Made by a program: the position numbers and the translations under genes. From contig DASWCW010000129.1 of assembly GCA_036395835.1 (NCBI GenBank), positions 1 to 22,578 of the forward strand: 22,578 nucleotides of DNA. The letters run 5' to 3'. The notes under the pieces are model-generated. The model worked only from the letters and a program-made list of their open reading frames with translations. It was not told where the DNA came from and ran no database searches. Below, piece after piece: positions 15,767 to 22,578 of this stretch; position 1 is the first letter of the stretch, and the number at the start of each line of letters is the position of its first letter. Source of the stretch: AP-16 sp036395835 (GTDB lineage: Bacteria > Pseudomonadota > Alphaproteobacteria > Rhizobiales > Xanthobacteraceae).

Positions 15767-16783
15767 ATGCGACGATCTCTCACGTTTGGCCGCCGGCAAG
15801 CAATGGGGTTCCTGGCGCTCGCCGCCGGAGCGCTCGCCGCGCGGTCGATCGGCCCGGCACTCGCGCAGCAGAAGCTGGCCCTCAAGGCCTCCGACGTGCA
15901 CCCGGCCGGCTATCCGACCGTTGTGGCGGTCGAAAACCTCGGCCGCAAGCTCCAGCAGGCGACCAGCGGGCGGCTGAGCGTCCGGATGTACGGGTCGATG
16001 CAGCTCGGCGGCGAGAAGGAGGCGATCGAGCAGGCCCAGGTCGGCGCCATTCAGTTCGCGCGGGTCAGCGTCGGCGCGCTGGGTCCCGTGATCGACGATC
16101 TCAACGTGTTCAATCTGCCGTTCCTGTTCCGCAACACCGCACACATGCAGAAGGTGATCGATGGGCCGATCGGCGAGGAGCTGCTCGAGAAAGTGACCGG
16201 CAACCCCAGGGCCGGCCTCGTCGGCCTGTGCTGGATGGATGCGGGTGCGCGCAGCATTTACGACACCAAGAAGCCGATCCACGGCATCGGCGATCTTCAG
16301 GGGCTCAAGGTACGGGTCATGGGCAATCCGATGTTCGTCGACATGATGAACGCGCTCGGAGGCAACGGCGTCGCCATGGGCTACGACCAGGTGTTCAGCG
16401 CGCTGCAGACCGGCGTCGTCGACGGCGCCGAGAACAATCCGCCGAGCTTCGTGTTCGACAACCATTATCAGGTCGCCAAGTACTACGCCTTGACCGAGCA
16501 CCTGATCGTTCCCGAGATCCTGGTGTTCTCGCGCAGGACCTGGGAAACGCTGTCCGCCGAGGACCGCGAGCTCCTGAAGAAATTCGGGCGCGAGGCGCAG
16601 CTCGAGGAACGTGTGCTGTGGAACGAATACGAGAAGAAAGCGCTGGAGAAGGCGAGGGCGGCCGGCATCCAGATCATCGAGATTGCCGACAAGAAGCCGT
16701 TCCAGGACGCGGTCAAGCCGGTGTGGGACAAGTACGGGCCGAAATATGCCGAGATCATCAAGCGCATCCAGGCGGTAGAATGA
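15767..16783 (+). CDS. dctP: TRAP transporter solute receptor (DctP family), second system
   Basis: A 338-residue periplasmic receptor. ATG 15767 has AGGAGGA directly upstream; the ATG at 15707 would lie inside the promoter region. The N-terminus (GRRQAMGFLALAAGALAA...ALA-QQ) has paired arginines at 9-10 and could be a Tat-type or strong Sec signal. Fold markers are GLKVRVMGNPMFVDMMNALGG, with the ligand-binding Arg, and YDQVFSALQTGVVDGAENNPP, the classic DctP signature. It is closer to the C4-dicarboxylate/sugar-acid DctP group than the other receptor here. First gene of dctP-dctQ-dctM, divergent from gntR, and separated from dctQ by an inverted-repeat element that may let it be made in excess. 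Confidence 0.93.
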   Translation: MRRSLTFGRRQAMGFLALAAGALAARSIGPALAQQKLALKASDVHPAGYPTVVAVENLGRKLQQATSGRLSVRMYGSMQLGGEKEAIEQAQVGAIQFARVSVGALGPVIDDLNVFNLPFLFRNTAHMQKVIDGPIGEELLEKVTGNPRAGLVGLCWMDAGARSIYDTKKPIHGIGDLQGLKVRVMGNPMFVDMMNALGGNGVAMGYDQVFSALQTGVVDGAENNPPSFVFDNHYQVAKYYALTEHLIVPEILVFSRRTWETLSAEDRELLKKFGREAQLEERVLWNEYEKKALEKARAAGIQIIEIADKKPFQDAVKPVWDKYGPKYAEIIKRIQAVE

Positions 16784-16784
16784 C

Positions 16785-16893
16785 CCTTCGAGAGCCGCCT
16801 TTGGCGGCCACCTCAGGGTGACGGAATTTTTAGCGAATCAACATGTTACGTCATCCTGAGGTGCGAGCTGCGTCAGCGGCGAGCCTCGAAGGA
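16785..16893. repeat. Intercistronic inverted repeat between dctP2 and dctQ2
   Basis: Starting one base after the dctP2 stop, CCTTCGAG...ACCTCAGGGTGACG is mirrored by CGTCATCCTGAGGT...GCCTCGAAGG. An inner hairpin GCCGCC-TTT-GGCGGC lies in the left half. The core words (CCTCAGGRTGACG and CTTCGAG) are, from memory, those of a dispersed repeat common in Bradyrhizobium-type genomes. Placement right after a receptor gene fits a role in mRNA protection or partial termination, giving more receptor than permease. Confidence 0.75.
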
Positions 16894-16930
16894 TTGCGAC
16901 GCTCAGGTGATTGGTATCGTGGAGAACGTG

Positions 16931-17446
16931 ATGGCGCGCGCGTACCGCCAGGCGATGGACGTCCTCTATCTTCTGTGCGTGATCGTCGCCGGCTCCTCGC
17001 TGGTTCTGATCTCGGCGGTCATCCCCTGGGCGGTCTACACGCGCTATGTGCTCAACCGCGCCGCCTCGTGGCCGGAGCCGATGGCGGTGTTGCTCACCAT
17101 CGTGCTCACCTTCTTCGGCGCCGCGTCGTGCTACCGGCGCAACCTGCACATGAACGTCTCGATCCTGATCGGGCTGCTGCCGGACCGGGCGCGGCGCGTG
17201 GCGGATTTCATCGGCGAGGCGCTGATGGGCGCCACGGCGCTGTTCATGGTGGTCTGGGGCGTGAGGCTGGTCGAAGTCACCTGGCACAACACCATCGCCG
17301 ATTTTCCCGCGCTCTCGGTCGGCTTGACCTACATGCCGATCCCGATCGGCGGTGCCGCGCTGCTGCTGTTCGTGCTCGAGCACGTGACGATCGGACCGCC
17401 GTCGGAGGAGGCGGCCGAGCAGCCGGCACCTGCCCCATTCGACTGA
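16931..17446 (+). CDS. dctQ: TRAP transporter small permease (DctQ family), second system
   Basis: A 171-residue membrane protein with four predicted helices and the family marks TRYVLNRAASWPEP after helix 1 and RRNLHMNVSILIGLLP after helix 2. It pairs with the large permease encoded 19 bases downstream. ATG 16931 is chosen because GGAG ends seven bases before it. An in-frame GTG at 16907 would start in the repeat-flanking sequence. The tail is Pro/Glu/Ala-rich. It follows dctP2 after about 147 bases filled mainly by an inverted repeat. Confidence 0.9.
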   Translation: MARAYRQAMDVLYLLCVIVAGSSLVLISAVIPWAVYTRYVLNRAASWPEPMAVLLTIVLTFFGAASCYRRNLHMNVSILIGLLPDRARRVADFIGEALMGATALFMVVWGVRLVEVTWHNTIADFPALSVGLTYMPIPIGGAALLLFVLEHVTIGPPSEEAAEQPAPAPFD

Positions 17447-17465
17447 TCGCGATCGGGGTCCTCGC

Positions 17466-18755
17466 ATGGAGATCGCAATTCTGCTCGGCTGCTTGTTCGC
17501 TTGCTTCGCGATCGGCGTGCCGATCTCCTATTCGCTGGCGCTCGCGGCGATCGCCGGGGCGATGTGGATCGACATTCCGCTCGAAGCGGTGATGCTGAAA
17601 ATCTCCGACGGGGTGAGCAAGGTCGCGATGCTGACCATCCCGTTCTTCGTGCTGGCCGGCGCCATCATGGCCGAGGGCGGCATGGCGCGGCGGCTGGTGG
17701 CGCTCGCCAACGTGATCGTCGGCATCACCCGCGTGCGCGGCGGGCTCTCGGCCGTGAACATCATCGCCACCACGTTTCTGAGCGGCATATCCGGGTCCTC
17801 GGTCGCGGATACGTCGGCGATCGGCTCGGTGATGATTCCGCAGATGGAGAAGGTCGGCTATCCGCGGGTGTTCGCCACCAACGTGACGATCAGCGCCTCG
17901 GTGCAGGCGATCCTGGTGCCGCCGAGCCACAACGCCGTGATCTATTCGCTCGCCACCGGCGGCACGATCTCGATCATCAGCCTGTTCATGGCCGGCGTGG
18001 TGCCCGGCCTGCTGCTGGGATTCGCGCTGTTGATCCTGTGTCTGGCGATGGCCTACCGCGACGGTCATCCCGCCGGCAAGCCGGTACCGCTGCGCGAGGC
18101 CGTGAGGATCACCGTCGACGCGCTGTGGGGTCTGGTTACGGTTTTCATCATCATCGGCGGAATCCTCGCCGGCATTTTCACCGCGATCGAGGCCGGCGCG
18201 GTTGCCTGCGTCTGGGCCTTCCTCGTCACCATGTTCGTCTATCGCGATTACCGCTGGCGCGACCTGCCGACCCTCGTTCACCGCACCTTGAGCACGGTCG
18301 CGATGGTGATGACGCTGATCGCCTGCGCGTCCGCGTTCGGCTACGTCATGGCGCTGATGCAGCTGCCGGCCCGGGCGACCGCGTTCTTCCTCGGTCTGTC
18401 GAGCGACAAGCACGTGATCCTGATGTTCATCAACATCATGCTGCTCGTTCTGGGCTGCCTGATGGATATGGCGCCGCTCATCCTGATCTGCACGCCGATC
18501 CTGCTGCCGGTCGTCGTCAATTTCGGCGTCGATCCGGTGCACTTCGGCATGATCATGCTGCTCAATCTCGGCATCGGCCTGCTCACGCCGCCGGTGGGCT
18601 CGACGCTGTTCGTGGGCTGCGCCGTCGGCAAGGTCAGGATGGAAGAGGTGATGCGCGGGATCTGGCCGTTCTACGGAGCCATGTTCGCGGTGCTGATGCT
18701 GGTGACCTATCTGCCGGCGATTTCGCTGTGGCTGCCGCGATTGCTGGGGCTGTGA
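17466..18755 (+). CDS. dctM: TRAP transporter large permease (DctM family), second system
   Basis: A 429-residue integral membrane protein of normal DctM length. Family motifs are the opening CLFACFAIGVPISYSLALA, FFVLAGAIMAEGGMARRL, SGISGSSVADTSAIGSVMIPQM, VPPSHNAVIYSLA and the C-terminal GMIMLLNLGIGLLTPPVGSTLFVG. It uses an ion gradient to move the ligand delivered by DctP2. The ribosome site is weak (GGGG about 8 bases upstream). Last gene of the second TRAP operon, followed by a repeat-containing gap and a convergent NIPSNAP gene. Substrate unknown. Confidence 0.93.
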   Translation: MEIAILLGCLFACFAIGVPISYSLALAAIAGAMWIDIPLEAVMLKISDGVSKVAMLTIPFFVLAGAIMAEGGMARRLVALANVIVGITRVRGGLSAVNIIATTFLSGISGSSVADTSAIGSVMIPQMEKVGYPRVFATNVTISASVQAILVPPSHNAVIYSLATGGTISIISLFMAGVVPGLLLGFALLILCLAMAYRDGHPAGKPVPLREAVRITVDALWGLVTVFIIIGGILAGIFTAIEAGAVACVWAFLVTMFVYRDYRWRDLPTLVHRTLSTVAMVMTLIACASAFGYVMALMQLPARATAFFLGLSSDKHVILMFINIMLLVLGCLMDMAPLILICTPILLPVVVNFGVDPVHFGMIMLLNLGIGLLTPPVGSTLFVGCAVGKVRMEEVMRGIWPFYGAMFAVLMLVTYLPAISLWLPRLLGL

Positions 18756-18796
18756 CGCGGCCCATACACACAGAGACGCTATGGGCCACAATCCGA

Positions 18797-18915
18797 GCCG
18801 CGGACGCTCTTTACCTCCCCTTGGAAAGGGGAGGTCGACCGCGAAGCGGTTGGGTGGGGATCGCGACCCCTCCCGGCTCGTTGCGCGAGCCGACCTCCCC
18901 CTTCAGGTGGAGGTG
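18797..18915. repeat. Dispersed intergenic repeat, second copy, between convergent genes
   Basis: The 24 bases 18797-18820 match 13843-13866 at 23 positions. They are followed in both copies by a CCTCCCC.../...GGGGAGG hairpin. The element continues with GACCGCGAAGCGGTT and the stem CGGCTCG-TTGCG-CGAGCCG (18874-18892). Its place between the ends of dctM2 and the NIPSNAP gene suits a two-way terminator, although no U-tract follows. Confidence 0.75.
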
Positions 18916-18958
18916 AAGCGCGCTCGCGGTTCAGCTTGAGCTTGAATTATTGCTTGGG

Positions 18959-19573
18959 CTATTGCAGCGGCGAGAACGACGCCGGCACATAGATGTCGGT
19001 TTGCTGCGCGACGAGCCGGTCGGGCCCGCCGGGCGGCGGCCAGACCTTCTTCGCCACGGCCTCCTTGCGAATGCGCTGGCGCTCCTCGAGGCTCGCATAG
19101 GGCCAGATGTGCATGAAGCGCGGGGTGAGCCCGGTGATCGAGTACATGGCGGCGGTCACCCGCGACAGCTTCATGCGTTCGGCAATCGATTTGCGCCAAG
19201 CCTCCATGGTTCCCGGCAGTCCGCCGGGTTTCAACAGATAGGTGCGCACTTCATATACGGGGCCGTAGGCGCCGGGCTTGATCGGCTCGATGAAGTCGAA
19301 CGGGACATAAGTATCGGTCTCGACTCCGGTCAGCAGATCGCCGACGCCGAACCGATCTTCGCGCGCCCCAAGTGCGGCGCGCTCCGCCCCGAGACTTGCT
19401 TCGTCCGCATAGCCGCGGATCAAGAGCACGCGGTTGAGTGCGCCGATCTCGGCAGACCAGCAGGCGAGCAGCTCTCCCGTGCCCTTGTTGGCCGCGATCC
19501 AATCGTTGAGCAGGGCCAGGGATTTGGGCGTGCCGCCCGGGCGGATCGTCAGAATCGTCACGTCATAGAGCAT
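18959..19573 (-). CDS. NIPSNAP family protein
   Basis: A 204-residue protein with two ferredoxin-like (dimeric alpha/beta barrel) repeats. The first starts MLYDVTILTIRPG and the second at about residue 107 with YEVRTYLLKPGGLPGTMEAW. This is the layout of NIPSNAP proteins, whose bacterial roles are poorly known and often linked to catabolic gene clusters. No signal peptide. The start ATG 19573 gives the natural N-terminus, but a 20-bp tandem duplication puts a second copy of the same ATG context at 19593, out of frame. No ribosome site precedes the inner ATG, so expression may be reduced or depend on re-initiation. Confidence 0.82.
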   Translation of the reverse strand: MLYDVTILTIRPGGTPKSLALLNDWIAANKGTGELLACWSAEIGALNRVLLIRGYADEASLGAERAALGAREDRFGVGDLLTGVETDTYVPFDFIEPIKPGAYGPVYEVRTYLLKPGGLPGTMEAWRKSIAERMKLSRVTAAMYSITGLTPRFMHIWPYASLEERQRIRKEAVAKKVWPPPGGPDRLVAQQTDIYVPASFSPLQ

Positions 19574-19593
19574 ATCGTCACGTCATAGAGCAT
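19554..19593. repeat. Perfect 20-bp tandem duplication over the NIPSNAP start codon
   Basis: The unit ATCGTCACGTCATAGAGCAT occurs at 19554-19573 and again, without change, at 19574-19593. On the minus strand each copy carries ATGCTCTATGACGTGACGAT, the start codon and first codons of the NIPSNAP gene. As 20 is not a multiple of three, the outer ATG opens an 11-codon frame (MLYDVTICSMT) that stops at 19558-19560. Confidence 0.95.
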
Positions 19594-19682
19594 GTTGTTC
19601 GCCGCCACGGAGTGATCTAGCCTTCCGAGCTTATCGCTCGGCCTCGCCCACGCGCAACCGCACGCGAAGGGAGCGGCGCGAG

Positions 19683-19702
19683 GAGGCGCAAAGAGGCGCA
19701 AA
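19683..19702. repeat. Short tandem repeat GAGGCGCAAA x2
   Basis: Two exact copies of a 10-base unit lie in the 169-base divergent gap between the NIPSNAP and ABC-receptor genes. I see no clear promoter boxes in this gap. Confidence 0.8.
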
Positions 19703-19762
19703 GATCGGCAAAAAACCTGCGGCCCGCCGCTGCCGCGGCCGGGACATGCACGGGAGGAAGCC

Positions 19763-21025
19763 ATGTTGGGAAGCTTGCGACGGGCGAGCACCGTCGTCGC
19801 TGTGGTTGCGGCACTCGGCGCAGTCGCGGTCGTGCCGGCCGGGGCCGCGGACAATGTCAGGATCGGCATCCTGTGGCCGCTCACGGGAAACGCCGCCGCC
19901 GCCGGTCAGGCTTCCAAGGCCGCGGCCGAAGTCGCGGCCGAGATCGTCAACACTCCCCATCCCGAGATGGCCAATTTGCCGCTCGCGGCGACGGCCGGAC
20001 TGCCCGGCTTGGGGGGCGCCACGCTCGAGCTCGTGTTCGCCGACCATCAGGGCAATCCTTCCGTTGCCCAGCAGCAGGCGCTCCGCCTCATCAACGAAGA
20101 GAAAGTCCACGTGCTGTTCGGGGCCTATCAGTCCTCCTGCAGCCTGACCGCCACCGCGGTCGCCGAGCGCTACGGCATTCCGTTCATGGTCGGAGAGTCC
20201 GCGGCGCTCAACATCACCGGGCGCGGATACAAATGGACGTTCCGCGGCACCCCGATCGCGAGCGATTACGCCGCGACCTACATGCGCTTCTTCGAGGACA
20301 CGAAGAAAGAAGGCAGGAAGATCGACTCCATCGCGGTGGTCAACGAGAACACCGACTATGGCACCTCCGTCGCCGACGAGATCGAAGCCGCCGCCAAGAA
20401 GGCCAATATTCCGGTCGCGTTGCGCATCCCCTATAGCGCCAATTCCGCCGACGTCTCCGCGCAAGTGCTGCAGCTCAAGGAGCGCAAGCCCGACGTGGTG
20501 ATCTTCATCAGCTATACGTCGGATTCCATTCTCTACGTCAAGACCATGAAGAATCTCGATTATCTGCCGCCGATGGTGATCGGGGACGATACCGGATTTT
20601 CCGATCCCTCGTTCATTGCGGCCATTGCCGACATCGCCCAGGGCGCCATGAACCGCAGCGCCTGGGACATCGGCAAGCCGGGTAGCACCACCTACCGGAT
20701 CAACGAGTTGTACAAGGCCAAGACCGGCCGCGATCTCGACGATACCAGCGCGCGCAACATGCAGAGCTTTTTCGCGCTGGCGGACGCCATCAATCGCGCC
20801 GGATCGAGCGAGCCGGAGAAGATCCGGCATGCCCTCCAGGAGACCGACCTCAAGCCCGAGCAGCTGATGATGGGCTACCGCGGTGTCAAGTTCGATGCGA
20901 CCGGCCAGAACGTGCTGGCCTCGACCTATCTCATTCAGCTCAAGGCCAAGGCGTACCAGCTGGTGTGGCCGCAACCGGTGGCGGCGGCCAAGCTCGAATG
21001 GCCGATGAAGGGCTGGAAGCCATAG
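19763..21025 (+). CDS. ABC transporter substrate-binding protein, branched-chain amino acid type
   Basis: A 420-residue periplasmic receptor of the type I Leu/Ile/Val-binding family. It has a signal peptide (ML GSLRRASTVVAVVAALG...GAAD, mature start near ADNVRIGILWPLTG). It has the PLTG opening, the LVFADHQGNPSVAQQQALRLI segment, VLFGAYQSSCS, the FRGTPIASDYAATYMRFF hinge region and AVVNENTDYGTSVADEIE. GGGAGGAAG precedes the ATG by two bases. Members bind amino acids, amides or aromatic acids; the ligand cannot be told. No permease or ATPase gene follows inside the window; the next gene is a receptor of a different ABC class. Roughly the usual length for the family. Confidence 0.92.
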   Translation: MLGSLRRASTVVAVVAALGAVAVVPAGAADNVRIGILWPLTGNAAAAGQASKAAAEVAAEIVNTPHPEMANLPLAATAGLPGLGGATLELVFADHQGNPSVAQQQALRLINEEKVHVLFGAYQSSCSLTATAVAERYGIPFMVGESAALNITGRGYKWTFRGTPIASDYAATYMRFFEDTKKEGRKIDSIAVVNENTDYGTSVADEIEAAAKKANIPVALRIPYSANSADVSAQVLQLKERKPDVVIFISYTSDSILYVKTMKNLDYLPPMVIGDDTGFSDPSFIAAIADIAQGAMNRSAWDIGKPGSTTYRINELYKAKTGRDLDDTSARNMQSFFALADAINRAGSSEPEKIRHALQETDLKPEQLMMGYRGVKFDATGQNVLASTYLIQLKAKAYQLVWPQPVAAAKLEWPMKGWKP

Positions 21026-21232
21026 AGGGGGCGGGTTCGGCTACTCTCGGCCGGCGCCGTTACCGTGCCGCCGCGGCCGGCAAGCTTGGCCATTCTCGGT
21101 ATTCGGTCGGATATGCTAGCGTGCCGGGGGAACGATCGGGAGGGACCGAGGCTTCACTGGTATGGCCGCCGGCAAAGGCCCGCGGCGAACAAGAAAAGAC
21201 GCCGCACACCCGGCGACAGAGGGAGGAAGCAC

Positions 21233-22578
21233 ATGGACCGGTTGGTTCGTCCGCTGGCGAAGGTAGCCGCGTTGCTCGTTGCCGCGCTGATCGCCGCGCC
21301 CGCGCCCGCATCGGCGGGGGCGCCCAAGCACGGCGGGATCTGGAAAATCTATCATCGCGACAGTCCGGCGAGCGCCTCGATCCACGAGGAGGCGACGTTC
21401 TCGACGGTGACGCCGTTCATGCCGGTTTTCAACAATCTCGTCCTCTACAAGCAGGACGAGCCGCAAAACAGCATGCAGTCGATCGTGCCGGATCTGGCCA
21501 CGAGCTGGTCCTGGAACTCGGATCATACCGAGCTGACGTTCAAGCTGCGTGAAGGCGTGAAATGGCACGACGGCAAGCCGTTCACGTCGAAAGACGTGAA
21601 ATGCACCTTCGACATGCTGATGGGCAAGTCGACCGCCAAGTTCCGCAAGAACCCGCGGCAGAACTGGTACGACAACGTCAAAGAGATCACGACCAACGGC
21701 GACCACGAGGCGAGCTTCCAGCTCAAACGGCCGCAGCCGGCGCTGCTGGCGCTGCTGGCTTCGGGCTACACCCCGGTCTATCCCTGCCACGTCTCGCCGG
21801 CCGAGCTGCGCACGCACCCGATCGGCACCGGCCCGTTCAAATTCGTCGAGTTCAAGGCCAACGAATCCATCAAGCTGACGAAAAACCCGGACTACTGGAA
21901 GAAGGACCGACCCTACCTCGACGGCATCGAGTTCACGATCATCTCCAATCGATCGACCGCCATCCTGGCGTTCATCGCCGGACAATTCGACATGACGTTT
22001 CCAACCGAAGTGTCGATCCCGCTGCTTAAGGACGTGCAGTCGCAGGCGTCCCAAGCGGTCTGCGAGCTCGCGCCGACCAACGTCAACACCAACCTGATCG
22101 TCAACCGCGAGGTCCCGCCGTTCGACAACGCCGACCTGCGGCGCGCGATGGCGCTCGCGCTCGATCGCAAGGCGTTCGTGGACATCCTCTACGAAGGCAA
22201 GGCCGATATCGGCGGCTCGATGCTGCCGCTGCCGGCCGGCGTGTGGGGCATGCCGCCGGAGATCCTCAAGACCATCCCCGGCTACGGGCCCGACGTGCAG
22301 AAGAACCGCGCGGAAGCCCGCAGCATCATGCAGAAGCTCGGCTACGGGCCCGAGAAGAAGCTCAAGGTCAAGGTATCGACGCGCAATATTCCGATCTACC
22401 GCGATCCGGCGGTGATCCTCCTCGATCAGCTCAAGGAGATCCACATCGACGGCGAGCTCGAGGTGGTGGAGACCAGCATTTGGCACGCCAAGGTCGGGCG
22501 CAAGGATTACACGGTGGGGCTCAACCTCACCGGCAACGCGGTCGATGATCCGGACCAGAATTTCTACGAGAACTACGC
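21233..22578 (+). CDS. ABC transporter substrate-binding protein, peptide/nickel/opine type (partial)
   Basis: An open frame runs from ATG 21233 to the window end (448 complete codons, no stop). GGGAGGAAG lies just upstream. The signal peptide (MDRLVRPLAKVAALLVAAL...ASA) is followed by GGIWKIYHRDSPAS. The SBP_bac_5 signature is clear: VPDLATSWSWNSDHTELTFKLREGVKWHDGKPFTSKDV, then HPIGTGPFKFVEF, NPDYWKKDRPYLDG and RRAMALALDRKAFVDILYEG. These receptors serve peptide, opine or glycoside importers. An intact member is about 520-560 residues, so roughly 80-100 are cut off. Permease genes probably lie to the right. Confidence 0.93.
   Translation, partial: MDRLVRPLAKVAALLVAALIAAPAPASAGAPKHGGIWKIYHRDSPASASIHEEATFSTVTPFMPVFNNLVLYKQDEPQNSMQSIVPDLATSWSWNSDHTELTFKLREGVKWHDGKPFTSKDVKCTFDMLMGKSTAKFRKNPRQNWYDNVKEITTNGDHEASFQLKRPQPALLALLASGYTPVYPCHVSPAELRTHPIGTGPFKFVEFKANESIKLTKNPDYWKKDRPYLDGIEFTIISNRSTAILAFIAGQFDMTFPTEVSIPLLKDVQSQASQAVCELAPTNVNTNLIVNREVPPFDNADLRRAMALALDRKAFVDILYEGKADIGGSMLPLPAGVWGMPPEILKTIPGYGPDVQKNRAEARSIMQKLGYGPEKKLKVKVSTRNIPIYRDPAVILLDQLKEIHIDGELEVVETSIWHAKVGRKDYTVGLNLTGNAVDDPDQNFYENY

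Noticed and set aside
17277..18791. 504-codon open frame opposite dctM2
   Set aside because: Extreme His/Gln/Arg/Asp content is typical of the complement of hydrophobic codons.
19631..20974. 447-codon open frame opposite the Leu-type receptor
   Set aside because: No recognisable motif, whereas the plus strand has a signal peptide, ribosome site and family motifs.
21026..21232. Possible promoter boxes (TTGGCC and TATGCT) before the last receptor gene
   Set aside because: The spacing is 20 bases and the -35 match is poor, so I do not call a promoter.
21116..22486. 456-codon open frame opposite the peptide-type receptor
   Set aside because: Antisense shadow; the plus-strand frame is unbroken and recognisable throughout.

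Overview
The window looks like chromosomal DNA of a high-GC alphaproteobacterium of the order Hyphomicrobiales, close to the Bradyrhizobium/Rhodopseudomonas/Xanthobacteraceae group. This is inferred from base composition, a Spy/LTXXQ-type protein with an aromatic-rich centre, small proteins of a kind common in that group, the abundance of TRAP and ABC solute receptors, and GC-rich palindromic intergenic repeats. I see no tRNA, rRNA, CRISPR array, transposase or phage gene.

Left part (1-7.8 kb). The end of an unidentified gene is followed by a D-2-hydroxyacid dehydrogenase gene that is broken by an internal deletion and a long inverted repeat (130-202). Next come a secreted Spy-like protein on the plus strand and, convergent to it, a minus-strand pair: a cyclase-family hydrolase and a thiamine-diphosphate enzyme of the acetolactate synthase type. 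Two small proteins and a RhlE-type DEAD-box helicase follow, all on the minus strand. From 7325 to 7848 there is no convincing gene, only two AT-rich dyads.

Centre (7.8-15.7 kb, all minus strand). One probable operon encodes a complete TRAP transporter (DctP, DctQ, DctM) and then an exported amidohydrolase of the ACMSD type. Upstream lie a GMC flavoprotein oxidoreductase, a block of palindromic repeats, a short-chain dehydrogenase and a GntR/FCD regulator.

Right part (15.7-22.6 kb). Divergent from the regulator is a second complete TRAP transporter (dctP, dctQ, dctM), with an inverted-repeat element between the receptor gene and the permease genes. Then come a convergent NIPSNAP-type protein whose start region is tandemly duplicated, a branched-chain-amino-acid-type ABC receptor, and a peptide/opine-type ABC receptor that runs off the window.

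The centre and right parts read as a catabolic island for unidentified organic acids: four high-affinity receptors, an exported hydrolase or decarboxylase, two oxidoreductases and a GntR regulator. An AT-rich 12-bp dyad overlaps both candidate divergent promoters at the regulator/TRAP junction, and the same 12 bp occurs again at 7732-7743. The most unusual DNA-level features are the fold-back palindrome inside the dehydrogenase gene, the 36-bp perfect palindrome at 14020-14055, and the 20-bp tandem duplication across the NIPSNAP start codon.
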